Positions 9,001-16,416 of a stretch of 36,628 nucleotides of DNA are shown piece after piece. This DNA is from Holosporales bacterium. Lineage in GTDB: Bacteria; Pseudomonadota; Alphaproteobacteria; UBA3830; JAIRMZ01. Within the stretch, counting starts at the first letter, position 1. Each line of letters starts with the position of its first letter. The stretch spans positions 1 through 36,628 of the forward strand of contig JAISAP010000025.1 in the NCBI GenBank assembly GCA_031266655.1, read 5' to 3'. The translations under genes were made by a program, and so were the position numbers. Below the pieces are notes generated by a model. The model ran no database searches, was not told the DNA's origin, and saw nothing but the letters and a program-made list of their open reading frames with translations.

Positions 9001-10096
9001 TCCTCCTGTTGTTCCTCCGGTGTCTTTCTCCTATGAGACGCCTAGTGATCCATTTTCGTCTATCTATATTACCCATCCGCCGGCAAGAAACACCCGCCTT
9101 TCCCCCGCCCCGTTTTCGAGTTCGGTAGAAAAGCCTTTTGCTTCCCTTCTTTTCATTCTATCGGTAGAGGAACCTCTTGCGTCCTTCGCCACCAGTTTCT
9201 CCAGAGGCGACCCTTCCTCGGTTTCGGATTTTCCGTCTGGGGGCACTCCCCTTCCTTTAACTCTAGCGGGGGAAGGATCTTCGACGGGAGTTCCGGTTCT
9301 CCTTACCTTCAGCCCATTACTGCCACCTTCTGGAGAGGTAACGCTCGACTCCGGCGGGAGTGACGCTGGAGCGCTCGATCGTGCGAATGGTTCTTGGGAT
9401 GGGCTTAATGTAGATTACACAGAAATACTCCGGCAAGGAGGAGATGCAATGGTTTCCGTTACCCCTATAGTCTCTGGAGCGGAGGGTTTATCCGGAGCTA
9501 AAGCAGAAGGGGTGGTATCCGATGGGTTTGGAGGCGGAACACCCGATCCGCGTGCAGCAGAAGCCGAGGGCCCTCCCGTTGAAGCTTCTGGAGTGACCAT
9601 GGACACTTCCACAGAGTCTCCTGCACTAGCAGATTTCACGTTTGGCGCTGCATCCGAGCAGGGCTCTGACGGGGCAGGTCCTTCTTCAGGGTTAGCTGAC
9701 GCTGCAACGTTTACTAGCGTGGGCACTCCTGGTGCCAGAGGGGCTCCTAGCCCAGTTTCGATTAAAGGGATCGTCTCTTTGAGGAAAGAGACTGGCGCCA
9801 AAGCGACAGATGCTCTTGTGTTTGGCAAAAGAGGAGACCCTGCTGCCAAAGGAAAAGAATTGTTCGGGGGCGGTTACGGCCAACAGGCAAGAGGAAAGCC
9901 TCTTTTTACGCTAGTGGACTGGCACGGAAAGGAGAATCGTGACGCCAAAGGGAAAAGACTGTTTGGAGACGATTACGGCAGACCGATCAAAGGTGCGCTT
10001 CTTTTGCCAATCTCAGGGGTTGATTCCGAGGGAGAGCAGGAGATTCCGTCCTCTGAGGAATGGCTAGAAGGGAATTGGGCGAGAAGAGCGCTGTAA
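6065..10096 (+). CDS. giant exported putative lipoprotein, unknown family (1343 aa)
   Basis: I do not recognise this protein. The N-terminus is a signal sequence of basic MNKSR plus a hydrophobic core, ending in LTAAC. Cys20 fits a lipobox, though position -3 is Thr, so plain Sec cleavage is also possible. Residues ~25-980 look folded and mixed alpha/beta, with scattered cysteines, including CEVCH at 286-290. Residues ~985-1250 are rich in Pro, Ser, Gly, Thr and acidic residues, as in a disordered surface stalk. The last ~100 residues hold a 33-residue-period repeat with AKGKxLFGxxYG at 1261-1272 and 1294-1305. The start has a near-perfect Shine-Dalgarno and a matching promoter. A secreted or surface role, perhaps at the host interface, is inferred only from export signals and architecture. 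No enzymatic motif was seen. Confidence 0.85.
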   Translation: MNKSRLSTWLLAGTCLTAACSGHSMLQFLSKDAFIMGDVIWDTSNATLTPIYRPPLILGGGDSTILNVSKTFGELDPLLPYFKSLLSLDPNSKKFGNSLSIQALPPLVSLGSTAPAPHTTCPGAWGVSFAPVNENQFHILSYVVKNIMKRGLFVTVDRIAAGRVAHQLLSEVYRENKSSTFRYGTENSHVQPNVKRLTEIILAFGNAVAHGPTQTPIYEIDLRELRSMGGFSPYNNVDVTVDIQGEGAFHSSKKLAGTTASRFKIEPPPTGDFMVSVRMHDSANHCEVCHTEFFLGGTSVQRLRDENLLNVNGRLVCEVIPAILRSSSVWEGMLLTDRYLFSTRGEVTDDLFPMLGQFPCDSLSASALGKGVTLESGGRVLGRQFGVSAHLVPGSQIASLLADLTRSGASGGVLPWEGLPVESVVFSTEIVVDQFTPGAPNPAGTPIPAGQARGMYPKQFTEHFERPLGGASLRQSKPLLELYNILVGMAFTVDGDARAANAVADEALKAYSRAYNVSDKVRAMNNLLKELQRVGAVGFNDGIVGIRPCLKKLILDFMKGIGSAAPLQSKLNVNPSGPHVIPVVCDVPNGDYPESPPKGGLLSGSRVLLVASYDSVHKEVHYEWIVVSEHQVSIKGRVQEAMQEALDSNALDPIPFLRQLITGTWKPSTEVTPPRAPVKYSTSQQIPNLTLEKGCDLNDDVFVGGKVGLPMASAGCSLDPNGPLVGVLGDIFGGPHPIYTEEVPISLEFRPFHSGRNGGVYPDGQKIRLNRPGAQSVLKTLSNKGVRKGVGLFSSASVEVGYERHSAHKALLGVLAHAVHGSLWKDLPIGEQQRIENDIDWLCTRHFGMGDQQVLDAVEEAYKEAVKLYRVTETSVRHGSRPPELFVNSGNGWAPADPAGFDGALSAKGAVVLARSDVGYTCSFLLPPSVIGDMRGLKSVGSLLPLLERALPWLKGQDLSMVFTGERPQEQYTLAPIDAPPVVPPVSFSYETPSDPFSSIYITHPPARNTRLSPAPFSSSVEKPFASLLFILSVEEPLASFATSFSRGDPSSVSDFPSGGTPLPLTLAGEGSSTGVPVLLTFSPLLPPSGEVTLDSGGSDAGALDRANGSWDGLNVDYTEILRQGGDAMVSVTPIVSGAEGLSGAKAEGVVSDGFGGGTPDPRAAEAEGPPVEASGVTMDTSTESPALADFTFGAASEQGSDGAGPSSGLADAATFTSVGTPGARGAPSPVSIKGIVSLRKETGAKATDALVFGKRGDPAAKGKELFGGGYGQQARGKPLFTLVDWHGKENRDAKGKRLFGDDYGRPIKGALLLPISGVDSEGEQEIPSSEEWLEGNWARRAL

Positions 10097-10186
10097 CGGT
10101 GTCATAAGCCCACGGCCAGCTGGGGCGTAGCCGTTTTTGCATTGCCTGCTGGAAGACTTTCCGGCTTTTCTTATTTTGGAAAAAGG

Positions 10187-10195
10187 TGCTATACT
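10187..10195 (+). promoter_or_regulatory. extended -10 promoter for the PpiC-like gene
   Basis: TGC followed by TATACT (10190-10195) forms an extended -10 element about 50 nt before the likely start. The -35 region (TTTCTT at 10167-10172, 17-nt spacer) is weak, as is usual for extended -10 promoters. The same GGTGCTATA word precedes the outer-membrane protein gene at 20227. Confidence 0.5.
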
Positions 10196-10241
10196 GGCGC
10201 AAGTTTCTTTGTGGGGTACTACAGAGACAAGAAATGAGGAT

Positions 10242-11171
10242 ATGATGACGAGAATGTACCGTGTGTTGCTCCTAACTACCTTGGGGGCTTTTTTCTTAAG
10301 CGTAGATGGTGCGCGTTGCATGGCAGAGCCTGCGCCAGCAGAGGATAAGCCTGCCAAGGAAAAGGGGGATCCCTCAGGCAAAAAGGTTGTGGGCGATCCG
10401 ATTGTTGCAAAAATCGGCAATGCAAAAGTGATTCGACGCTCCGAAGTGCTGGAGGCGATGCGCCGCATGCCACCTCAGGCCAAGCAAAACATGTCTTACG
10501 ACAAGATGTTCTCGTTGGCGCTTGAGAGTTTGATCCGGACGTACCTTCTCTCCGAGCATGCGCAGAGGTCGGGTGTAGAAAAAGATCCGGCTTTCAGAAA
10601 GGACTTTGAGAATGTTAAGAGCGAGCTGTTGGCCCAGCATGTCTTAATACTGGAAGTGCAGAGTAAGATTACTGAGGCAGATTTGCATGTGAGGCACAAA
10701 AAACTTGCTACAGAGTACCCGAAAGGGAAAGAGCACCAAATCTGGCAGAGCGTCGTTGCCTCAGAAGAGGAGGCAAAAGCGGTTATTGCTAGATTGGATA
10801 GCGGAGAGGACTTTCAGGTTGTTGCGAAGGAGAAAAGTCGGGCTCCTTCCAGGGAAAAGGGAGGAGACGAGGGGCATGTCATCCTGAGCATGCTCCCTCC
10901 GGAGCTGAAGGCTCCGCTGGAAGGATTAAAACCGGGTGAATACACGAAGACTGCGGTAAAAATAGGGGAGGCGTTCCATATCTTCAAACTGGGGGATCCA
11001 AGAGATGCGGTTCCTCCGAGTTTTGAAGACGCGAAGCAGGCGGTTGCCTCTGTCTGTTTCCAGGAGAAGGCGATGGAACTTGTCAAGAGGCTAGAGAGTC
11101 AAAAGAAGGTCGAGCGGTTCCATGAGGATGGGACGGTAGCACCTCCTCCGTCAGAAGAAACCGCGAAGTAG
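10242..11171 (+). CDS. periplasmic parvulin-type peptidyl-prolyl isomerase (PpiC/SurA-like)
   Basis: Likely a folding chaperone for exported proteins. From the start at 10242 (MMTRMYRV; 10245 is equally possible with GAGG upstream) there is a clear signal peptide, a Lys/Glu/Pro linker, then an N-terminal SurA-type helical region with the typical layout ALESLIRTYLLSEHA and EADLHVRHKKL. The parvulin domain follows at about residues 145-260, with VVASEEEAKAVIARL, SGEDFQVVAKEKS and a GHVILSMLPPEL segment. The C-terminus is polar. The frame is open a further 35 codons upstream, but that part has no Shine-Dalgarno and lies before the promoter. The neighbouring large exported proteins are plausible clients, by inference. 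Confidence 0.85.
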   Translation: MMTRMYRVLLLTTLGAFFLSVDGARCMAEPAPAEDKPAKEKGDPSGKKVVGDPIVAKIGNAKVIRRSEVLEAMRRMPPQAKQNMSYDKMFSLALESLIRTYLLSEHAQRSGVEKDPAFRKDFENVKSELLAQHVLILEVQSKITEADLHVRHKKLATEYPKGKEHQIWQSVVASEEEAKAVIARLDSGEDFQVVAKEKSRAPSREKGGDEGHVILSMLPPELKAPLEGLKPGEYTKTAVKIGEAFHIFKLGDPRDAVPPSFEDAKQAVASVCFQEKAMELVKRLESQKKVERFHEDGTVAPPPSEETAK

Positions 11172-11329
11172 GCTGAGAGCGCTCTAAGGCGCCTCTTCGT
11201 GGGGTGGTGAGTGGCGCGCACGGAGGGGGCTGGCGGCGCCCCTTCAGAGGGGAGTGTGTGCACCTGTGCATACACTTTCCGGATAGTCCGGGTGATCATC
11301 TTGTCAGAGACCGGAGCCTGTTGAGGTTT
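11172..11329. other. gene-free stretch after the PpiC-like gene
   Basis: It contains a GC-rich inverted pair GGGGGC/GCGCCCC (around 11225-11243) without a T-run and a GTGTGCAC/GTGCATACAC near-palindrome (11259-11278). These might form a terminator-like fold. No coding or repeat signal was seen before the ~130-nt array begins. Confidence 0.35.
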
Positions 11330-11916
11330 TCTACGCGTTTGATCCAGGTCTCCGCAGGTGCAGTTTGCACGGAACGCTGGTATGAAATGGCCCGCTTTGG
11401 TATGGGCGTACCCCTGTGGGTCCTTGCGTAACGTTGATGTAGGGTCCTCATCGCCTTTGTGCCATTATTGGACTGAGAAAGTGTCGCAAAGACCCCACAT
11501 CACCTACGGGGTGTTGTTTAACACAAGAGTTCACCTTGAGGTTGGTCTCGCGAAATCTGTGGAGGTATTTCTACCCTTGATGCGAGGGTATTTCTGGAGG
11601 TTCAAGCGTAAGGTGCGCGTAGAGATATCGTTGCTCTTGTGATCGTATATGGACGATGCCACAAAGGGGCTTCGTGCCCCCTATGGGGTGCAGCTATTAC
11701 GGACTTGGCGCGGGGATATACCGTAGAAGGTAGTACGTAACGTCGGTGTAGAGTTATCCTCGCCTTTGCGACCTCACTAAATCGACTAGACGTCACAAAG
11801 TCCTTGCAGCGTTATGCCGCGGTTTTTTACATGCTCGATACAAGAATATACCTCAAAGGTTTATACGCAATGTTGATCTCAAATTATTCACGCCCTTGCG
11901 CTCACTAAAAGTAAAA
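11330..11916 (+). repeat. degenerate ~130-nt repeat array, left part
   Basis: This gene-free stretch is made of diverged copies of a unit of roughly 130 nt. Recurrent words are CGTAACGTTGATGTAG, a TCGTCGCC[T]TTTGCGAC-like word, GCCACAAAG and CCCCCTATGGGGTGC. At least four partial units can be seen, from about 11340, 11590, 11690 and 11820. CCCCCTATGGGG is a small palindrome and could form a hairpin. All frames in both directions are broken or lack protein-like composition. The array ends directly at the terminal repeat of the IS1595 remnant. The family is unknown to me. Confidence 0.6.
11673..11772 (+). repeat. 100-bp direct repeat, copy 1
   Basis: It matches 12703-12802 at 99 of 100 positions by eye; the only difference is C11694 versus T12724. 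It contains the CCCCCTATGGGG palindrome and the CGCCTTTGCGAC word of the ~130-nt repeat family. The identity is far above that of the other units in the array, so this copy pair arose recently or is maintained by gene conversion. Confidence 0.85.
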
Positions 11917-12585
11917 GCTCTCTCCCAGCATCTTTTTTGTCTATTAATCAGATGAGTCCATAAACTGAGGAGATCTGTGCCTCTGTTGTTGTACTGAAAC
12001 TCATACTCCTTCAAGTGCAAGAGGAAGACATCACCTCTTAAACCGTTGGAACCTAGCACACGCCTCTTTGCGAAGCGCAAAACTCAATGCCGTTAACGTG
12101 GCTCTTGTCCTTAGAGGACTCACTCTTATACTGAAAAACTAGTGATCGTACCCATTCACAACAAGCCCATCGTGGGCGCTCCCGCCATCCGTAGGCACGT
12201 ATATTCTTCCAAAATTTCCCTGAAGGATAGGGATAGTGACCTCTCTCTTGAGTCATTCGGAACCATGCTAACAAACACCTTACCCTCTCTCTTCAGCAAA
12301 CCAAACACCGGAGTCTTTCCTGCGGCTCCACGACCTCTCTTCCCTCGCACCCTCTTCGCTCCAAAATAACTCTCATCAAGCTCTAAGACGCCGAAATCTC
12401 GAGAATTCTCCTCAAAACTAGGTCAGGTTGATCGTGTTTCACTTTATTTTGAACAATGTGCTAGCAGAACTTGCCGACATGTCCTCACAGAAACATGCAA
12501 GAATTCTGTGGTTTTCACCAGTCCCTAATCGACTGAATCTCTACATGCGTTACTGTACCTAACCTCATCTTTCCAAGAGAGAACC
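11917..12585 (-). mobile_element. IS1595-family (ISXO2-like) element, decayed, minus strand
   Basis: On the minus strand the transposase can be read in pieces. From about 12540 down there is an HRILACFCEDM-like N-terminal helix-turn-helix region, then LELDESYFGAKRVRGKRGRG and AAGKTPVFGLLKREGKVF. SHVNGIEF and LLHLKEYEFQYNNRGTDLL follow. DESYFG plus GKRGRGAAGKTPVFGLL is diagnostic for the ISXO2-like DDE transposase domain. Frameshifts and stops break it into at least three frames, so it cannot make a transposase. Probable terminal inverted repeats are GCTCTCTCCCAGCA at 11917-11930 and a degenerate CCAAGAGAGAACC at 12573-12585. The element lies between the two 100-bp direct repeats. Confidence 0.75.
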
Positions 12586-13124
12586 TATGGTAATCCACTC
12601 CAACCCAGTACACCAACCTAATACAGGTGTATTCTCAGTTTTCGCGTAATGCTGGTGTAGGTTTGTGCTCTTATCGAGTTGCATAAGGTGCCACAAAGGC
12701 CCCGTGCCCCCTATGGGGTGCAGTTATTACGGACTTGGCGCGGGGATATACCGTAGAAGGTAGTACGTAACGTCGGTGTAGAGTTATCCTCGCCTTTGCG
12801 ACAACTAAGGTAGATGGGTTTTTCAAGAATCCCGTATCCCCCACGGGGCGCGGTTCTCTTTATGCACGTAGTACAGGAATCTACTTCAAAGGTTTACGTC
12901 TAATGTGCATGTTGATGTATCGTCGCCCTCTTGACTTCATCAAGTGGATGGAGGGCATGAGGACCCTGTGTCCCTATGGGCGCGGTTGAAGACCAACGAG
13001 AGTTTATGGATTGTTGGCGCATGCTCCGCATAGCTCCTATGAAACCTGATACAGAACTCTGCAGTTGCGGTTTTTGCGTAACGTTGATGCAGGGTTATCG
13101 TCGCCCTTGCGCCCATTAAAAAAT
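12586..13124 (+). repeat. degenerate ~130-nt repeat array, right part
   Basis: This continues the array interrupted by the minus-strand IS remnant. Units can be followed from about 12620, 12715, 12840, 12985 and 13070, with the same words (CGTAACGTTGATG, TCGTCGCCC, CCCCCTATGGGG or degenerate forms). The last unit ends in CCCATTAAAA directly before the left end of the next IS1595 copy. No coding frame is supported. Confidence 0.6.
12703..12802 (+). repeat. 100-bp direct repeat, copy 2
   Basis: Partner of 11673-11772, with one mismatch in 100 nt. The 1030-nt offset contains the whole decayed IS1595 copy plus parts of other repeat units. Confidence 0.85.
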
Positions 13125-13957
13125 GCTCTCTCCTAGCAACCTCATATTAGGTAGGGTGTGACATATTGAAGTTCAGTCGGTTAGGAGCTGATGAGAGGCA
13201 CGGAATTCTTGCATGTTTCTGCAAAGCCATGACAGCAAGTTCTGCGAGGTAATGGCTCAAAATCAAGTGGAACACGATTAACTTGCATTACAAGTACTTT
13301 CGAGAGTTAATCGTGCAGCAGAGTTTTGAGGAGAATTCTCGGGATTTTGGTGTCTTTGAGCTGGGTGAGAGCACCTTTGGAACAAAGAGAGGTCAAGGCT
13401 AAAGAGACCGTGGAATAGCAGGAAAGACTCCGGCGTTGGGTTGGCAAGACGGGAGGAGAGAGGCAAGTGTGAGAAAGAAGCTCACCTCCGCACTGTGACA
13501 GGGTTGCTACTTCTATGGCCCCCCTTAGATCGGCTCTTTCCGATCCTGCACCCTCTACATTGGCCTTTTTGCAGAAAACCTGTTGAAAGGGTAAGGAGAC
13601 CGATAACATGGGCCCAGACAGCTCAAAAGAGGAGCTGATGCTTGTTGTTCAGGAAGAGATTCTGGAAGGACTGATGCATTGCATAAGGCAAACTCCGACA
13701 GATTGGCCGTGCATGGCGAGCATCCTCGTCGCCTCTTTCCTTGCAGCAGCGAGCCCAAGAGAAGGATCGTCTTAGGGGTGTTGTAGCCTTCTGGAGCTCC
13801 GCAAAGCGGTGCTTAGCTGAGTTTAGCGGTTTTAAGGAGGTGATGTCTTCTCTTTTGCACTTAAAAGAATGTGCGTTCCCGTACAGCGACAGAGGCATAG
13901 CTCTCCTCAGTTTATTGACTAAGCCGGTCAACAAACAAAAAGACGCCGGGCGAGAGT
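13125..13957 (+). mobile_element. IS1595-family element, decayed, plus strand, with diverged middle
   Basis: The left end GCTCTCTCCTAGCA (13125-13138) is an imperfect inverted match to the right end near 13942-13957. Transposase pieces are readable at 13197-13400 (HGILACFCKAM, then FGVFELGESTFG, where the catalytic Asp of the DESYFG motif has become Gly) and at 13780-13960 (FWSSAKRCLAEFSGFKE, LLHLKECAFPYSDRG). Stops and frame changes occur throughout. The stretch from about 13480 to 13770 does not align with the other copies and may be an insertion or a strongly diverged part. It ends about 70 nt before glyQ. Confidence 0.75.
13608..13775 (+). CDS. possible 55-aa protein inside the IS1595 remnant
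   Basis: A short frame with ATG at 13608 and TAG at 13773-13775, preceded by AAGGAG at 9-nt spacing, which is a better Shine-Dalgarno than many real genes here have. The peptide starts acidic and amphipathic (KEELMLVVQEEILEGLMH) and ends with a short hydrophobic stretch (ASILVASFLAAA). It lies in the part of the remnant that does not match the other copies. No family is recognised. It may be chance. Confidence 0.22.
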   Translation: MGPDSSKEELMLVVQEEILEGLMHCIRQTPTDWPCMASILVASFLAAASPREGSS

Positions 13958-14029
13958 CTTCGTGAAAACCTGGCATTGCTTCGCTTTTTTAGGTAGCATC
14001 CAGCGATCTGAAGGAGAAAGGATCCGACC

Positions 14030-14905
14030 ATGCTGGGCCTTCAGGACATCGTGCTGCAGCTACATGCTTACTGGGGAAGGCACGGGTGCGCGATTGTTCC
14101 GTCCTACGACATGGAGATGGGAGCGGGCACCTTCCATCCTGAGACGCCCTTCCGCGCTCTCGGGCCGCGGCCGTGGCATGTGGCCTATGTGCAGCCCTCT
14201 CGGCGCCCAACGGACGGTCGCTACGCGGAAAACCCCAATCGCGTGCAGCGGTTGCACCAGTATCAGGTCATCCTCAAACCCTCTCCCGAGGATGTGCAGG
14301 AATTATACCTGAAAAGCCTTCAAGAGCTGGGCATTGACGGTCAGCACCACGACGTGCGTTTTGTCGAAGACGATTGGGAAAGCCCCACGCTTGGAGCCGC
14401 AGGACTGGGATGGGAAGTGTGGTGCGATGGCATGGAAATCTCGCAATTCACCTACTTTCAGCAAATGGGCGGATTCGAGTGCTCTCCCGTCACTGCAGAA
14501 TTGACGTATGGCCTAGAACGCCTCGCGCTCTTCATTCAAAAAAGCGACAGTATCTACGAGGTGAGCTGGAACGGAGTGGAGGGGCCCGGAAAAATTACCT
14601 ATGGAGACCTATATCAACGTTCTGAACGCGAATTTTCTGCCTATAATTTCGAACACGCAGATGTTACCACACTTCAGGCTCATTTCTCAGATGCGGAAAA
14701 AGCCTGCACGCAACTGCTCTCACAGAAGCTGGTGCTTCCCGCTTACGACCAATGCATCAAGGCAAGTCATCTCTTTAATCTCCTAGACGCTCGGGGAGCT
14801 ATCAGCGCCCTCGAAAGGGCTAGCGTCATTGGGCATGTGCGCGCTCTCGCAAGAGGATGCTTCCAGACCTGGCTTGAGGCAGAAAGCCCTCCTGAAGCCT
14901 CCTAA
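14030..14905 (+). CDS. glyQ: glycyl-tRNA synthetase alpha subunit
   Basis: The catalytic subunit of the bacterial alpha2beta2 class II GlyRS, which forms glycyl-adenylate and charges tRNA-Gly together with the beta subunit (glyS). The 291-aa length matches the family. Hallmarks run in order: [17 protein letters not shown] at the N-terminus, [64 protein letters not shown] and [20 protein letters not shown] Shine-Dalgarno with AGGA 8 nt before the ATG supports the start. glyS normally follows glyQ, but here the next gene is the convergent fsa/tal, whose stop overlaps the glyQ stop by 4 nt. The beta subunit must therefore be elsewhere. Confidence 0.96.
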   Translation: MLGLQDIVLQLHAYWGRHGCAIVPSYDMEMGAGTFHPETPFRALGPRPWHVAYVQPSRRPTDGRYAENPNRVQRLHQYQVILKPSPEDVQELYLKSLQELGIDGQHHDVRFVEDDWESPTLGAAGLGWEVWCDGMEISQFTYFQQMGGFECSPVTAELTYGLERLALFIQKSDSIYEVSWNGVEGPGKITYGDLYQRSEREFSAYNFEHADVTTLQAHFSDAEKACTQLLSQKLVLPAYDQCIKASHLFNLLDARGAISALERASVIGHVRALARGCFQTWLEAESPPEAS

Positions 14906-15552
14906 TTTTCCTGGGAAGCACGCCAATCTTGCAGGAATTTCTCAAGACCGATGTCCGTCAGGGGATGGACATAAAGCGAGCGAAATACGGAGGGTGCAAC
15001 GGTCACGATATGCGCGCCGGCGTGAGCAGCCTCTAAAACATGCTTCGGATGGCGCACGGAAGCCGCAAGGATCTCAGTATCCCAGTCGTGATCATAGTTG
15101 TAGAGATCCCTAATCTCCTCGATCAATTTCCGACCTTCCTGCCCACAGTCATCGATGCGCCCCATGAAAGGAGAGATATAAGCCGCCCCAGCACGTGCAG
15201 CCAGAAGGGCCTGCAAGGGAGAGAAACACAGCGTCGCATTGACAGGAATGGCCTCCTTATGCAAGGTCTTGCACGCCTTCAATCCATCAAAGGTAACGGG
15301 AATTTTGACCACCACGTTGCTCGCAAGATCGGCCAAAACGTGGGCTTCCTTCACAATTTCTTCGTAGTCAGTGGCAATCACCTCGGCACTGACTGGCCCC
15401 TCCAGAAGAGAGCAGATATCGCGAATGACATCCCTTTGTGAGCGCCGGGACTGCGCGATGAGCGTAGGGTTCGTCGTCACCCCCTCAATGAGCCCCGTCT
15501 CCACCAGCGCCGCAATCTCGTCCGTATCGACCGTATCCAGAAAAAACCGCAT
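14902..15552 (-). CDS. transaldolase / fructose-6-phosphate aldolase family (short TalC/FSA type)
   Basis: A cytoplasmic class I aldolase of the short (~215 aa) subfamily. It acts in the non-oxidative pentose phosphate pathway or as a fructose-6-phosphate aldolase. Visible signatures are [16 protein letters not shown] at the N-terminus, [11 protein letters not shown] (residues 23-33) and VVKIPVT with the Schiff-base lysine K83. [14 protein letters not shown] and the C-terminal [12 protein letters not shown] follow. Residues alone do not reliably separate transaldolase from FSA activity. The start is supported by a strong purine-rich site (GGGAGGGGGAG). It is convergent with glyQ and downstream of the leuS-lptE-holA operon, from which a terminator hairpin separates it. 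Confidence 0.92.
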   Translation of the reverse strand: MRFFLDTVDTDEIAALVETGLIEGVTTNPTLIAQSRRSQRDVIRDICSLLEGPVSAEVIATDYEEIVKEAHVLADLASNVVVKIPVTFDGLKACKTLHKEAIPVNATLCFSPLQALLAARAGAAYISPFMGRIDDCGQEGRKLIEEIRDLYNYDHDWDTEILAASVRHPKHVLEAAHAGAHIVTVAPSVFRSLYVHPLTDIGLEKFLQDWRASQEN

Positions 15553-15582
15553 CGTCTCCCCCTCCCGCTCGAGAAGTATACG

Positions 15583-15608
15583 AAAAAGCGGGGTTTTCCG
15601 AAATCCCG
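15583..15608 (-). terminator. rho-independent terminator of the leuS-lptE-holA operon
   Basis: Read on the minus strand, CGGGATTT-CGG-AAAACCCCG forms a stem with one mismatch and a 3-nt loop, followed by five T residues. It lies just after the holA stop and before fsa. A TATACT -10-like box for fsa follows at 15580-15575. Confidence 0.5.
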
Positions 15609-15624
15609 TGGGGGGAGTACGTCT

Positions 15625-16416
15625 TCAGGTCAGAAAGCTCTGGAAAAGAGCGCTTTTGGGAAGCGTCTGCCTGCGCTTAAAGGAGATCTCATGATCCAGC
15701 AGCATCTGGAGAAGCGCGGCACGAGACTGCGGACGGGAGGAAAAGGACAGCACGGGCTCCGCCTTGGTGAGCGTCTTGAGTGTTCTCGCCAATAAGAGAC
15801 GGGTGGCAGCGACGGGCTCCAAAGAGCGGAGTGCCTGAACATCCCACCGCTCTGGCTGTGTGGCTTCCGAGCAAAAGCGCTGCAAAAAAGCCTCCTCTGT
15901 GTGCAGCAGCCACAGCTTCTGGCAGGTGCCTGCGCATTGCTCCTCCATCTCGCGAGACGTAAAAAGCGCTTCCGGCAGGTCCGGCATGCTCTCTCCTTGG
16001 AGAGAAAAGAAGAATTGCACCAGCGCTTGGCGATGACGTGGATTCTTGAAAAAGCCACAAGAAGGGTAGGACGTATGCTGCGCAAAATGCGTGGGAATTT
16101 TCTTGGCCTCTGGGGAGAGAAAAATCAGGGCGCGTCCCTGGGGTTGAAAGCTGTCCAGGAAGGGCTCCAGAGACGGAAGGGAGGCGTCGGTCACACCCTC
16201 GAGCAGGAGCAGGGTTTGCGGCTCTCCAAAAAGCCCTTGCTGCACCCAAGGGCAGAAATTCTTGATAAAAGCAGGCTTCTCACGTAGGACGTTCCCCCCT
16301 GCCTTCCGGGCAGCCGTTTCGCACCACTGCGCAAAAGCCTGTTTGGACGAAGCATCGTTTCCGAAGAGGAACACCGCCGGCGCTTGCCAGGCTTTCTGTA
16401 GATCCTCGAAGGTCAT
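15625..16416 (-). CDS. holA: DNA polymerase III delta subunit (clamp-loader), divergent
   Basis: The delta subunit opens the beta sliding clamp within the clamp-loader complex. The family is poorly conserved. Support comes from the N-terminal pattern PAVFLFGNDASSKQ, the NLFGEPQTLLLLEG-like strand region, GRALIFLSPEAKKIP, and above all gene order. It follows lptE with an ATGA overlap in the leuS-lptE-holA order common in Alphaproteobacteria. At 263 aa it is shorter than the usual ~330-340, so parts of the C-terminal collar domain are reduced. It ends before the terminator at 15583-15608. An unrelated P-loop-like protein is the main alternative. Confidence 0.7.
   Translation of the reverse strand: MTFEDLQKAWQAPAVFLFGNDASSKQAFAQWCETAARKAGGNVLREKPAFIKNFCPWVQQGLFGEPQTLLLLEGVTDASLPSLEPFLDSFQPQGRALIFLSPEAKKIPTHFAQHTSYPSCGFFKNPRHRQALVQFFFSLQGESMPDLPEALFTSREMEEQCAGTCQKLWLLHTEEAFLQRFCSEATQPERWDVQALRSLEPVAATRLLLARTLKTLTKAEPVLSFSSRPQSRAALLQMLLDHEISFKRRQTLPKSALFQSFLT

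Noticed and set aside
9415-9849. 144-codon antisense frame in the Pro/Ser-rich part of the giant protein
   Set aside because: Its low-complexity composition mirrors the sense strand, with no independent start signal.
11358-11642. 94-codon plus-strand frame in the repeat array
   Set aside because: It is built from diverged repeat units, shows no protein-like pattern repeating in phase with them, and lacks a ribosome site.
11330-13124. CRISPR array or fossil LRR gene as an explanation for the ~130-nt repeats
   Set aside because: The repeats are long and diverged, with no unique spacers of fixed size and no cas gene. I could not align the words to the LRR unit codons in either direction, and all frames are stop-ridden.
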